Assembly: GCF_027587175.1 (NCBI RefSeq)
Contig: NZ_JAPCID010000049.1
Coordinates: forward strand, 1-61,588
DNA from: Solirubrobacter deserti
GTDB taxonomy: Bacteria; Actinomycetota; Thermoleophilia; Solirubrobacterales; Solirubrobacteraceae
Length of the DNA: 61,588 bases
Direction of reading: 5' to 3'
Of this stretch, positions 50,039 through 58,808 are shown piece by piece (position 1 is the stretch's first letter; every line of letters begins with the position of its first letter). The position numbers and the translations under genes were made by a program. The notes under the pieces are model-generated. The model had not been told where the DNA came from, ran no database searches, and saw only the letters and a program-made list of their open reading frames with translations.

Positions 50039-50643
50039 CGCCGGCCGCCCGTCAACACTGCGGCGGCACCGAGCGCGATGTACACCGCGCCGGTGACGCG
50101 GTGCCCGTGGCGAAAGCCCTTCAGCCGCTGGGCGGCGGTGGAGGCGGCGAAGGCGTAGGCGCAGTCGAGTGCGAACCCGAGCGCGCCCAGCACGGCGCCG
50201 AGCACCAGGATCTGCGTCGCGACCGGGCCGCGGCCAGGATCGACGAACTGCGGCAGGAAGGCGAGGAAGAACAGCGTCACCTTCGGATTCAGCAGCTGCA
50301 CGACGATCGCCTGTCGGTACGCGCTGCCGCGCGGGGTCTGCGCGGCAGCGTCGCCGCCGCGGCTGAGCAGCGCCTTCACGCCGAGGAAGACGAGGTAGGC
50401 CGCGCCCGCGTAGCGGATCACGTCGTAGGCGGTGTCCGAGGACGCGATCAGCGCGCTCAGTCCCACCGCGGCAGCGACCACGTTGATCGCCGTGCCCGTC
50501 AACAGCCCGAGCGCCGATGCGATCCCGGCCGAGCGGCCCTCCGCCATCGAGCGCGTGGCGATGTAGACCATGTTCGGCCCCGGGATCGCGATCAGCGCGA
50601 GCGCGGCGAGAGCGAACAGGGCGAGCGTGGACGCGGACGGCAC
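50035..50643 (-). CDS. LysE/RhtB-family amino-acid exporter
   Basis: A 202-residue membrane protein with six hydrophobic segments. LALIAIPGPNMVYIATRSMAEGRSAGIASALGLLTGTAINVVAAAVGLSAL is the RhtB/LysE N-terminal signature, including the conserved PGPN. It probably exports a small amino acid or derivative. It heads a small transcript with the DNA methyltransferase (CTGA overlap) and has a good leaderless -10 (TAGGCT, 6 nt before GTG). Confidence 0.88.
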   Translation of the reverse strand: MPSASTLALFALAALALIAIPGPNMVYIATRSMAEGRSAGIASALGLLTGTAINVVAAAVGLSALIASSDTAYDVIRYAGAAYLVFLGVKALLSRGGDAAAQTPRGSAYRQAIVVQLLNPKVTLFFLAFLPQFVDPGRGPVATQILVLGAVLGALGFALDCAYAFAASTAAQRLKGFRHGHRVTGAVYIALGAAAVLTGGRR

Positions 50644-50649
50644 CCGCCG

Positions 50650-50655
50650 AGCCTA
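50650..50655 (-). promoter_or_regulatory. Putative -10 of lysE (leaderless)
   Basis: Minus-strand TAGGCT, exactly 6 nt, GTG (50643). Confidence 0.55.
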
Positions 50656-50667
50656 TCGGCGCGCCCG

Positions 50668-50694
50668 GGGGAATCGCCCTCTGGGCGATTCCCC
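50668..50694. terminator. Perfect 12-bp hairpin before lysE
   Basis: GGGGAATCGCCC, loop TCT, GGGCGATTCCCC: it separates the 3' end of the hydrolase-glycosyltransferase gene (50730) from the lysE promoter on the same strand. Strong terminator candidate without a U-run. Confidence 0.65.
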
Positions 50695-50729
50695 GAGCGA
50701 CGTGAGCCGCAAGGCGAGCGTCGCCACCG

Positions 50730-52799
50730 TCAGAGCAGGTCGGATATCAGCGCTGCCGCGCGGGTCGCGCCGTAGGTGTCCACCGCGAGGTATTCCGGCT
50801 GGCGGCCGATCTCCTGCGCGATGGCGTCCGCGATCTGCTCCGGCCCGTCGGTCTCGAAGTCCATGAAGCGGCCCGCGCCGTAGCGCTCGAGCCGGTGGCG
50901 CACGTGGAAGTTCTGCTCGAAGTGGTGGCGCAGCGGGAACGCGAGGAAGGGGCGCTGGTTGGCGGTCAGCTCCATCGCGGTCGTCAGCCCGCCCTGGACG
51001 ACGGCCAGGTCGCACGCCGCCAGGTGCTGGTAGAGGTCGCGGACGTACGCGCGGATCTCCAGCCCGGGATGCGGGGGCAGCGTCGCCGGGTCGATCCGCG
51101 GGCCGGCCACGACGATCATTCGCAGCCCCGGCACGCGCTCCCGGGCCAGCGGGTACGCGGCGATCACGCTCCGCAGCAGCGCGCCGCCGACCCCCGAGCC
51201 GCCGACCGTGACCAGGCAGACCGGCTCGGGACCGTACCCGAGCGCGCTGCGGAGCCGCTCGCGGTCCGGCACCGGCGCGAAGCCGGTCACGTAGCCGGGG
51301 AAGTCGAAGTGTCGCTCGGTCCAGTCGCGGATCAGCGGCAGGTCGGCGCCGAACGCGTCGGGGACCACGTCGTCGGGTTCGCCGACGAACAGCGCGCGGT
51401 CGCGCAGCCCGGGATGGCGGTCGATGTGCTCGATCATCTCGGCGTTGTAGTCGGCGGTCAGCGCGGCCTCCCCGTCCACCGGCAGCCAGCCGACGAAGTC
51501 CGTCAGCCACACGTAGGGCGCGCGCTTGAGGGAGGGATTCTCGTGCAGGAAGTAGTCGAGCTCCCACGCCTCGTCGCCGATCCAGAGGTCGTAGTCCTGC
51601 GCCTCCACGACGTCGTGGAAGACCATGAAGTTCGCGATCAGGATCTCGTCCATCCGGCGCCAGGCCTGGAAGCAGTGCAGGTCGTGCTCGGCCGACTCGG
51701 ACTCGAAGTGCGCGGACTCGTTGGCCAGGTGCGCGCTCGCCGGGTGGATGCGCTCACCCTCGGCCTCGAGCACGCGCGTGACGGGATTCTGCGCGAGCCA
51801 GTCGATGTCGAGGTCGGGGTGCAGGCGGCGCAGATCCTGCGCGATCGCGACGTCGCGGCGCGCGTGGCCGAGGCCGATGGGGGAGGAGACGAACAGCGCG
51901 CGGGGGCGCTTGGAGCGGACGCGCCGCGGCGGCTGGCCGCCCGCGAACTCGTATAGGAGCCGGTTGACCTCCACGGGCTTGCGCGCCTGCGGCCCGTGGC
52001 CGACTCCCTCCATCGTCACCAGCCGTCCGCCGGTGGCCTCCGCCAGCGCGGCGCCCTGCGCGTGCGGCCGGATGCGGTCGTCGTCGCCGTGGATGACCAG
52101 GACCGGACACTGGATCCGTGAGACCGTGTCCTCGAACGACTCCAGCCGGCACAGGGAGAGCGCCGACATGGTGTTCGCGAGCGTCTCCGGGTCGGTCTCC
52201 AGCGCCCACTCGATGCAGTCCTCGATCTGCTTGGTCGAGTGCGGCTCGGTGAACATCTCGCCGAAGAAGAACTCCAGGAACCCGCGGTAGTCCTTGCGCC
52301 AGTAGTGGCGGTTGTACTTCGCCCACGGGTCGGTGGAGCCGGTCAGGTCCTCCTCGAAGCGGGCGCAGATCGCCCGCTCCGGGTGATTGGGCGCGAGCGA
52401 GGTCGAAGGGCCGATGTAGGCCACGCCGCGTACGCGCTCCGGGTGGTTCGCGGCCAGCAGCGTCGCCCACAGCGCGCCGCACGACAGACCCGCGAGGAAG
52501 GCCTCGCGGGTCTCGGTCGCGTCCAGGACAGCGAGCGCGTCGGCCGCGAACTCGGCCTCCGCGTACGCCTCGACGCCGGGCGGGCGGTCCGACTTCCCGT
52601 TCCCGCGTCCGTCGAACGTGATCACGCGGAAATGCCGCGCCAGGTACGCGATCTGGGCCTTCCACAGGCGCGAGTGGATGATCGACCACGTCGGCAGCAG
52701 CAGGATCGTGTCGCGCCCGCTCCCGGAGACCTCGTAGAACAGCCGCACGCCGTTGCGGGTGACGTAGCCCTCGTGGTTCGGGTGGCGGGCGCGGCTCAC
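50730..52799 (-). CDS. Alpha/beta-hydrolase-glycosyltransferase fusion
   Basis: A 689-residue two-domain protein. Residues about 1-275 are an alpha/beta hydrolase with an intact triad: nucleophile Ser in GLSCG, Asp in IHGDDDRIRP and His in EGVGHGPQ; the cap carries Trp/Tyr-rich SKxxPWAKYNRHYW-like sequence. After a basic linker (about 276-290), residues 291-689 are a GT-B glycosyltransferase of MurG/GT28 type: SSPIGLGHARRDVAIAQ at the start and TVGGSGVGGALL...ACDLAVVQGGLTTAMELTANQRPFLAFP near the end. The GTG overlaps the upstream methyltransferase stop (GTGA). Substrates are unknown; an ester- or lactone-containing glycosylated metabolite is plausible. Confidence 0.85.
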   Translation of the reverse strand: MSRARHPNHEGYVTRNGVRLFYEVSGSGRDTILLLPTWSIIHSRLWKAQIAYLARHFRVITFDGRGNGKSDRPPGVEAYAEAEFAADALAVLDATETREAFLAGLSCGALWATLLAANHPERVRGVAYIGPSTSLAPNHPERAICARFEEDLTGSTDPWAKYNRHYWRKDYRGFLEFFFGEMFTEPHSTKQIEDCIEWALETDPETLANTMSALSLCRLESFEDTVSRIQCPVLVIHGDDDRIRPHAQGAALAEATGGRLVTMEGVGHGPQARKPVEVNRLLYEFAGGQPPRRVRSKRPRALFVSSPIGLGHARRDVAIAQDLRRLHPDLDIDWLAQNPVTRVLEAEGERIHPASAHLANESAHFESESAEHDLHCFQAWRRMDEILIANFMVFHDVVEAQDYDLWIGDEAWELDYFLHENPSLKRAPYVWLTDFVGWLPVDGEAALTADYNAEMIEHIDRHPGLRDRALFVGEPDDVVPDAFGADLPLIRDWTERHFDFPGYVTGFAPVPDRERLRSALGYGPEPVCLVTVGGSGVGGALLRSVIAAYPLARERVPGLRMIVVAGPRIDPATLPPHPGLEIRAYVRDLYQHLAACDLAVVQGGLTTAMELTANQRPFLAFPLRHHFEQNFHVRHRLERYGAGRFMDFETDGPEQIADAIAQEIGRQPEYLAVDTYGATRAAALISDLL

Positions 52800-53839
52800 C
52801 GGCGGACCTCGAACACGAGGTTGAACGGCGTCTCGGCCACGCGCCGGAAGCGCGTGAAGCCGGCGGCGGTGACGACGTCGCGCAGCCGCGCCTCGCCGGC
52901 CTGCGCGCCGAGCGCGAGCCCGACGTCCTGGCTGAGCGACGCGGGCGTGCACACGAGCGTGGACACGGCGTAGTAGACGCGGCCGACCGGGTTCAGGTTC
53001 TCCTCGACCGTGTCGCCGGCGAACGGCTCCACCAGCAGCCACGTGCCGTCCGCGGCGAGCGCCTGGCGGATGTGGTGCGCGGCGCGGACCGGGTCGCCCA
53101 TGTCGTGCAGGCAGTCGAACGTGGTCACGAGGTCGTAGTCGTGGCCGGGGAAGTCCTGCGCGCTGGCGACCTGGAAGCTGGCGGCGCTGGCCTTCGCGTT
53201 GGCCGCCGCGATCGACGCGTCGTGGTAGTCGAAGCCGCGCACGTCGGAGGCGGGGTAGGCGTCGGCCATGATCAGGGTGCTGGCGCCGTGGCCGCAGCCG
53301 ACATCGGCGACGCGCGCGCCGGCGCGCAGCTTGTCCTCGACGCCCTCGAGCGCGGGAATCCAGGTCTGCGTGAGGTTGTGCTGATAGCCGGGGCGGAAAA
53401 AGCGTTCGCAGCCCTCGAACAGGTCGTGGCCGTGCTGGTGCCAGCCGACGCCGGCGCCGCTCTTGAACGCCTCGGCGATCTTCGGCTCGTCCCGCACCGC
53501 GGCGGTCATCAGCTGGAACGCGCCCGGGAGGAAGACGGGGCTGTCCTCCTCGGCGAGCGCCATCGCGTGCTCGGCGGGGAGCGCGTAGCGGCCGTCCTCG
53601 TAGGCGACGTAGCCGCCCGCGGCCTGCGCGTTGAGCCACTCGCGCACGTAGCGCTCGCTCGTCTGGGTCTTGTCCGCGAGCTCGCGCGGCGTGAGCGCGC
53701 CGGCGCCGGCCATCGCCTTGTAGAGGCCGAGCCGGTCGCCGATCACCACAAGGGCGGCGTTGAGCGTCGCGCCGAGCTCACCCACCGCGGTCATGACGAA
53801 GTCCTGGAGCTTGGCCTCGTCGATTGTCTGTGTCGTCAT
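52796..53839 (-). CDS. SAM-dependent methyltransferase with winged-helix N-domain
   Basis: A 347-residue class I methyltransferase. Residues 1-100 form a dimerisation/winged-helix domain (GDRLGLYKAMAGAGALTPRELADKTQTSERYVREWLN), as in O-methyltransferases and the mycobacterial Rv2258c family. Motif I is VADVGCGHGASTLIMA, with the acidic motif II FDYHD. A metabolite O- or N-methyltransferase is likely, with the substrate shared by the coupled hydrolase-glycosyltransferase downstream. TAGCGT lies 6 nt before the ATG. Confidence 0.88.
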   Translation of the reverse strand: MTTQTIDEAKLQDFVMTAVGELGATLNAALVVIGDRLGLYKAMAGAGALTPRELADKTQTSERYVREWLNAQAAGGYVAYEDGRYALPAEHAMALAEEDSPVFLPGAFQLMTAAVRDEPKIAEAFKSGAGVGWHQHGHDLFEGCERFFRPGYQHNLTQTWIPALEGVEDKLRAGARVADVGCGHGASTLIMADAYPASDVRGFDYHDASIAAANAKASAASFQVASAQDFPGHDYDLVTTFDCLHDMGDPVRAAHHIRQALAADGTWLLVEPFAGDTVEENLNPVGRVYYAVSTLVCTPASLSQDVGLALGAQAGEARLRDVVTAAGFTRFRRVAETPFNLVFEVRR

Positions 53840-53845
53840 GGCGCG

Positions 53846-53851
53846 ACGCTA
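53846..53851 (-). promoter_or_regulatory. Putative -10 of the methyltransferase gene, overlapping the luxR-type stop
   Basis: Minus-strand TAGCGT, 6 nt, ATG (53839). Its TAG is the stop codon of the upstream LuxR-family gene. Confidence 0.55.
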
Positions 53852-56629
53852 GATCTGCGGTTGCGGCGCTCGCATCGGGAGGGGGTCCTGGTCCTGGGTC
53901 AGGACCCGCGCCAGCGCGGTGCGCGAGTCGATCGCGAGCTTGCGGTAGACGCTCTGCAGGTGGTGGTCGACGGTCTTGGGCGAGAGGAACAGCTTGCCCG
54001 CGGCCTCGCGGATCGTGTGGCCCTCGGCGAGGATCAGCGCGACCTGCAGCTCGCGCGGGGTGAGCGCGTCGAGCGTGAGCGGGGTCCGACGGCGGGCGGT
54101 CTCGCCGCTGGCCTGCAGCTCCCGGCGGGCGCGCTCCGCCCAGGGGACCGCGCCGAGCGCGTCGAAGGCGGCGATCGCGGCGCGGAGCGGCTCGCGAGCC
54201 TGGCTGCGCCGCTTGGCGCGCCGCAGCGCCTCACCCTGGGCGAGCAGGGTGCGGGCGGTCTCGAAGCGATCCGGCGTGTGGGCGTGCAGGGCAAGCGCGG
54301 CGTCGTAGTCGCCGCGCGCGCGGGCGAGGCGGGCGAGCGACCAGGGCTGGCCCTTGGCCTGCGCCGCGGCGGCGAACGCGTCCAGCGGCGTCTCCGGCAC
54401 GAGCCCGGCGAGCTCGGGCGCGGGTGAGACGTCGGGGTCGGCGATGCCGCGGTCGTCGAGCAGGTGCTGCTTGGCGGTGAGGTGGGTGATCGCGGCGTCG
54501 AGGTTGCCGCGGCCGAGCTCGAGCTCCGCGTGCGCGTCCAGCGCCCACAGCTCGAAGAACGCGAGCCCGCGCTGCCGGGCGAGCTGCAGGGCCTCGGCGG
54601 CGTGCGGGGTCTCGCGCCCCTGGCGGGCCTCGACGCACGCGAGGCCGGCGAGCGCCGCGCACAGGTTCGTGGCCTGGCCGGTCTCGCGCGCGAGCCGGAT
54701 CGCCTCCTCATAGAGCGCGACCGCGACGTGCGGGCGGTCCGACGTGGCCGCGTCCCGCGCGGCGAGCCACAGCGGAAGCGGCAGCTCGCCGACCGCGCCC
54801 TGGCGGCGGGCGGTCTCAGTCGCGCGCTGGATGAGCTCCCGCCCGCGCTCGGCTTCTCTGAGCCACAGCGCGCCGGTCGCGGCCGCCGCGAGCAGCGCCG
54901 GGTCCGAGGAGTCGTCCAGCAGCGCGGTCGCCTCCCGCAGCAGCGGGACGCCCGCGTCGTCGCCGTTGTAGATGAGCGCCATGCCGAGCGCGAGCGTCGC
55001 CCGGACCCGCGTGCGGACGGGCGCCGCGGGCGTGAGCGCCGCCCACGCCGCGCGGGCGGTCGCGAGCATGCGCGCGGGATCGGCGGCGCAGATCGCGGCG
55101 TCGGTGGCCTGCGCGAGCATCTCGGCCGCGCGCTCGGGCGGCGCCTCGCGCGCGGCCGCGACGAGCACGTTGTGGGCCAGCTGCACGTGCCCGCCGTGCA
55201 GGGCCGCGTGGCCGCGCAGATGGTCGATCTCGACTCGCAGCGGCGGGTCGGTGCACAGCTCCCGCGCCTCGGCCAGACGCTCGTCGGCGCGCTCGGCGTG
55301 CCCGGCGAGCCACGCGGCCTCCGCCGCGTGGAAGAGCCGCTGCGCCCGGCGGGGCTGGTCGGCCGTGAGCCGCGCGGCCCGCTCGAGCGAGCTCGCCGCG
55401 GCCGTGTACGCGCCCCGGCCTCGGGCGCGCAGCCCGGCCCGCTCGAGTTCCTCCGCCACCCCGTCGTCCGGCCCGAGCGCCGCCGCCGCTCGATGCCACG
55501 CCCGCCGGTCCGGGTCCGGCTCCACCCGCGCGAGGGCGGCGTGCGCGGTTCGCCGCTCGTCCGGCGCGGCGCACCGGTACGCCGCCGAGCGCGCAAGGGG
55601 ATGGCAGAAGCGGACGCGATCGAGCGCGAGGGTGATGAGGCCGGCCCGCTCGGCGGCGGCGAGCGGCGCGAGGACCGCGGCGGCGCCGCCGGCCGCGCCG
55701 CTCGTGCCGGCTGGGCCGCTCGTGCCGGTCGGGCCGGTCGGGCCGTTCGTGCCGCTCGTGCCGGTCGGGCCGCTGCCGCCGGCCGCGCCGCTCACGCCTG
55801 GCGCCGCCATATCTCTTGCGGCGGCCGCGATCACGCCCAGATCTCCCTCCTCGTCGGCGGCCGCCAGCGCGAGCAGGCGCCGGGCCGGCTCCGGCAAGCC
55901 CCGCACGCGCGCGGCGAAGGTCTCCTCGACGCTCGTGCGCACGGGCACGGCCGGTTCCAGCGCAAGCCCGGCGGCGGACGCGGCCAGCTCGACCAGCGCG
56001 AGTGGGTTGCCGAGGGTCGCCTCGAAGGCGCGGTCGGCGGCGCCCGGGGGCAGCGGGCGGCCCGCGTGGCGCTCGAGCAGCGCGGCGGCGGTCGCGCGGT
56101 CCAGGCCGGACAGCGACAGCTCGGGCAGGTCGAGGCGGACGCGGCTCGCGACCAGGATCGCGAGCGCGTCGGCGAGCAGGCGGCGGGCCGCGAACAGGAT
56201 CGCGGCCAGGGAGGACGCGTCGAGCCACTGGGCGTCGTCGATCACGACGAGCACCGGCGCCTGCTCCGCGCACGCGGTCAGGAGCGTCAGGGTCGCGGCG
56301 CCGATCAGGAAGCGGTCTCCGGCCGCGCCCTCGGCGAGCCCGAGCGCCGCGCGCAACGCGGCGGCCTGGGGCGCCGGCAGGGTGTCCACGCGGTCGAGCA
56401 CGGGCCGCAGCAGCGAAAGCAGGCCGGCGAACGGGATCTCGGACTCGGACTCGACGCCGGTCGCGCGCAGGACGGTCATCCCGGACGCGCTCGACAGCGC
56501 GTACTCGAGCAGCGCGGTCTTGCCGATGCCCGCTTCGCCGGTGATCGTCAACGCCTCGCTGGTGCCGAGGCGCGCGTTGGCGAGCAGCCGGTCGATGCGG
56601 GCCAGCTCTTCGGCGCGGCCGATCACCAT
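53849..56629 (-). CDS. LAL-type LuxR regulator (AAA ATPase plus TPR-like array) with Gly-X-Y insert
   Basis: A 926-residue large ATP-binding LuxR-family regulator. N-terminal AAA/STAND ATPase with Walker A GEAGIGKTALLE and Walker B VLVVIDDAQWLD; then helical-repeat (TPR-like) sequence with Leu/Arg-rich AARLTADQPRRAQRLFHAAEAAWLAGH-type units; and a C-terminal LuxR HTH (LTPRELQVALILAEGHTIREAAGKLFLSPKTVDHHLQSVYRKL). A collagen-like run of about 13 Gly-X-Y triplets (residues about 278-316) sits just after the ATPase. Such regulators often control secondary-metabolite clusters; here the methyltransferase and hydrolase-glycosyltransferase are the obvious targets. Confidence 0.9.
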   Translation of the reverse strand: MVIGRAEELARIDRLLANARLGTSEALTITGEAGIGKTALLEYALSSASGMTVLRATGVESESEIPFAGLLSLLRPVLDRVDTLPAPQAAALRAALGLAEGAAGDRFLIGAATLTLLTACAEQAPVLVVIDDAQWLDASSLAAILFAARRLLADALAILVASRVRLDLPELSLSGLDRATAAALLERHAGRPLPPGAADRAFEATLGNPLALVELAASAAGLALEPAVPVRTSVEETFAARVRGLPEPARRLLALAAADEEGDLGVIAAAARDMAAPGVSGAAGGSGPTGTSGTNGPTGPTGTSGPAGTSGAAGGAAAVLAPLAAAERAGLITLALDRVRFCHPLARSAAYRCAAPDERRTAHAALARVEPDPDRRAWHRAAAALGPDDGVAEELERAGLRARGRGAYTAAASSLERAARLTADQPRRAQRLFHAAEAAWLAGHAERADERLAEARELCTDPPLRVEIDHLRGHAALHGGHVQLAHNVLVAAAREAPPERAAEMLAQATDAAICAADPARMLATARAAWAALTPAAPVRTRVRATLALGMALIYNGDDAGVPLLREATALLDDSSDPALLAAAATGALWLREAERGRELIQRATETARRQGAVGELPLPLWLAARDAATSDRPHVAVALYEEAIRLARETGQATNLCAALAGLACVEARQGRETPHAAEALQLARQRGLAFFELWALDAHAELELGRGNLDAAITHLTAKQHLLDDRGIADPDVSPAPELAGLVPETPLDAFAAAAQAKGQPWSLARLARARGDYDAALALHAHTPDRFETARTLLAQGEALRRAKRRSQAREPLRAAIAAFDALGAVPWAERARRELQASGETARRRTPLTLDALTPRELQVALILAEGHTIREAAGKLFLSPKTVDHHLQSVYRKLAIDSRTALARVLTQDQDPLPMRAPQPQI
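55682..55798 (-). repeat. GC-rich repeat encoding 13 Gly-X-Y triplets
   Basis: A tandem 9-bp-type repeat within the LuxR gene, coding for GPTGTSGTNGPTGPTGTS-like collagen triplets. Near-identical units suggest slippage expansion and possible length variation between strains. Confidence 0.75.
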
Positions 56630-56635
56630 GGCGCG

Positions 56636-56641
56636 ATCCTA
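56636..56641 (-). promoter_or_regulatory. Putative -10 of the LuxR-family gene (leaderless)
   Basis: Minus-strand TAGGAT, 6 nt, ATG (56629). Confidence 0.5.
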
Positions 56642-56663
56642 CGGTCCGGCGACCGTGCCACGC

Positions 56664-56669
56664 TAGGGC
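56664..56669 (+). promoter_or_regulatory. Possible -10 of priA
   Basis: TAGGGC, 6 nt, ATG (56676); the last base does not fit TANNNT. It lies in the 46-bp gap between divergent luxR-type and priA starts. Confidence 0.3.
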
Positions 56670-56675
56670 TCGCCG

Positions 56676-58808
56676 ATGATCGCCCGGGTCGAGCCGCTCA
56701 CCACCACGCGCCGCCTGTCGGGCCCGTTCGACTACAAGGCCGACGGGCTCGCGCTGGACGTCGGCTCGATCGTGCGGATCCCGTTCGGGCACCAGCAGCT
56801 CGACGGCGTGGTGGTCGCGCTGACCGACAGCACGGACGTGCCTGAGGAGAAGCTCGTCGTGCCCACGGACGTGCGCGACGACAGCGTCCCGCGCGACCTC
56901 GTCGACACCGCGCTGTGGATCGCCGAGGAGTACTGCTCCACGCCCGCGCGGGCGCTGCAGATCGTCACGCCGCCGCCCGGCAAGGCCAAGACGTACCTCT
57001 TTGCGGAGCCCACGGGTGAGACCGGCAAGCTCACCGCCAAGCAGCAGGAGCTGATGGAGCGGCTCCCCGGCCCGGCCGGCAAGGACCTCGCCGCGCTGCG
57101 CCGGCTCGAGGCGCGCGGCCTGGTGACCATCAGCGAGCGCACGGAGCGTCGCGTCCCGCGCACGAACGCCACCGAGGACCGCGCGCACGAGCTCACGCAG
57201 CCCCAGGTGGAAGCGCTCAAGGCGATCGACGAAGGCGGCTCGCACCTGCTGCACGGCGTGACCGGCTCGGGCAAGACCGAGGTCTACCTGCGCGCGGCGC
57301 AGGCGTGCCTGGAGCGCGGCGAAGGCGTGATCGTGCTCGTGCCGGAGATCGCGCTCACGCCGCAGACCGTCGCGCGCTTCCAGGCCCGCTTCGGGGACAC
57401 GGTCGCGCTGCTGCACTCGGCCCTGTCGGAGGGCGAGCGCTACGACGAGTGGCGCCGTCTGCGCACCAACGAGGCGCGGATCGCGGTGGGCCCGCGCTCC
57501 GCCGTCTTCGCGCCCGTGGACAATCTCGGCCTGATCGTGGTCGACGAGGAGCACGACGCGTCCTACAAGCAGGACGGCGACCCGCGCTACGACGCCCGCC
57601 ACGTCGCCGCTTTCCGCGCCTACCAGTCCGGCGCGCGGCTCGTGGCGGGGAGCGCGACACCGCGGCCCGAGACCGTCCACACCATGCACCGGCTGCGGCT
57701 CCCCGCGCGCGTGGAGGCCGCCGGCAAGAAGCCGCTCGTGTTCGCCGAGGACCCGGCGCCGCCCGGCGTCGCACCGCCGCGCCCTGCGCTCACCCCCCGC
57801 CGCGCGGACGGCCTCCCACCCGTGCGCATCCTCGACATGCGCGAGTCCCAGCACTCGCTCCACCCCGAGACGCGCCGCGCCATCCTCGCCACGCGGAAGT
57901 CGATCGTGCTGCTCAACCGCCGCGGCTGGTCGAACTTCCTCTCGTGCAAGACGTGCGGGAAGGCGTGGGAGTGCCCGCGCTGCGACGTCGCGCTCGTCCT
58001 GCACCGCGCGCAGCACGAGATCGCCTGCCATCACTGCGGCCACAAGGAGCCGGTCCCGAAGCGCTGCGACAACTGCGGCAGCCTCGCGGTCGCCCGCCAT
58101 GGCGCCGGCACCGAGCGGGTCGAGCACGAACTGCGCCAGATGCTCGACGTGCCGATCTTCCGCCTGGACGCCGACACCACGAGCACCAAGGACGCGGTCC
58201 CCGAGCTGCTCGCCCGCTTCCACGCGTCGTCCTCCGGGCTGCTGCTGGGCACGCAGATGGTCGCCAAGGGCCACGACTTCCCGGACGTCACGCTCGGCGT
58301 CGTCCTCGACGCCGATTCCACGCTGCGCTTCCCCGACTTCCGCGCGGAGGAGCGCACGTTCGCGCTGATCGCGCAGCTCGCGGGGCGCGCCGGCCGCGGC
58401 CCGAAGGGTGGCCGCGTACTCGTGCAGACGCGCTCGCCCGACGCGCCGTCGATCGTCGCCGCCGCCAACCACGACAGCGACGGCTTCCTGCGCGAGGAGC
58501 TCGCCCGCCGCAAGGCGCACGAGTACCCGCCGTTCGCGGACATCATCCGGGTCGTGACGAGCGCGGCCGACCCCGACGCCGCCCGCTCCGCCGCGGCCGC
58601 CATCGCCGAGCACATCACGGTCCCCGAGACGCAGCTGCTCGGCCCGGCCCCGCTGTTCCGGCTGCGTGACCGCGAGCGCTTCCAGCTCGTGCTCAAGACC
58701 CACGAGCGCGCGGCCGCCATCCACGCGACCGGCCACGCCGTCGAGGACGCCGCGCGGGCCAAGGCCTTCAAAGAGGTCAACTTCTCGGTGGACGTCGACC
58801 CGGTCTAA
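56676..58808 (+). CDS. priA: Primosomal protein PriA (replication-restart helicase)
   Basis: A 710-residue SF2 helicase that reloads the replisome at stalled forks. The 3'-DNA-binding domain (about 1-110), Walker A GVTGSGKTEV, Walker B VDEEHDASYKQ, and motifs V/VI (GTQMVAKGHDFPDV and QLAGRAGRGPKGG) are intact. The zinc-binding region has the paired Cys motifs CKTCGKAWECPRC and CHHCGHKEPVPKRCDNC. Many actinobacteria carry a degenerate PriA without ATPase motifs; this one looks catalytically complete. Tightly followed by def. Confidence 0.96.
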   Translation: MIARVEPLTTTRRLSGPFDYKADGLALDVGSIVRIPFGHQQLDGVVVALTDSTDVPEEKLVVPTDVRDDSVPRDLVDTALWIAEEYCSTPARALQIVTPPPGKAKTYLFAEPTGETGKLTAKQQELMERLPGPAGKDLAALRRLEARGLVTISERTERRVPRTNATEDRAHELTQPQVEALKAIDEGGSHLLHGVTGSGKTEVYLRAAQACLERGEGVIVLVPEIALTPQTVARFQARFGDTVALLHSALSEGERYDEWRRLRTNEARIAVGPRSAVFAPVDNLGLIVVDEEHDASYKQDGDPRYDARHVAAFRAYQSGARLVAGSATPRPETVHTMHRLRLPARVEAAGKKPLVFAEDPAPPGVAPPRPALTPRRADGLPPVRILDMRESQHSLHPETRRAILATRKSIVLLNRRGWSNFLSCKTCGKAWECPRCDVALVLHRAQHEIACHHCGHKEPVPKRCDNCGSLAVARHGAGTERVEHELRQMLDVPIFRLDADTTSTKDAVPELLARFHASSSGLLLGTQMVAKGHDFPDVTLGVVLDADSTLRFPDFRAEERTFALIAQLAGRAGRGPKGGRVLVQTRSPDAPSIVAAANHDSDGFLREELARRKAHEYPPFADIIRVVTSAADPDAARSAAAAIAEHITVPETQLLGPAPLFRLRDRERFQLVLKTHERAAAIHATGHAVEDAARAKAFKEVNFSVDVDPV

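Noticed and set aside
50730-53639. Longer N-terminus of the hydrolase-glycosyltransferase (969 codons)
   Set aside because: The extra part is an out-of-frame reading of the methyltransferase gene; the GTG at 52799 overlaps its stop in the usual GTGA way.
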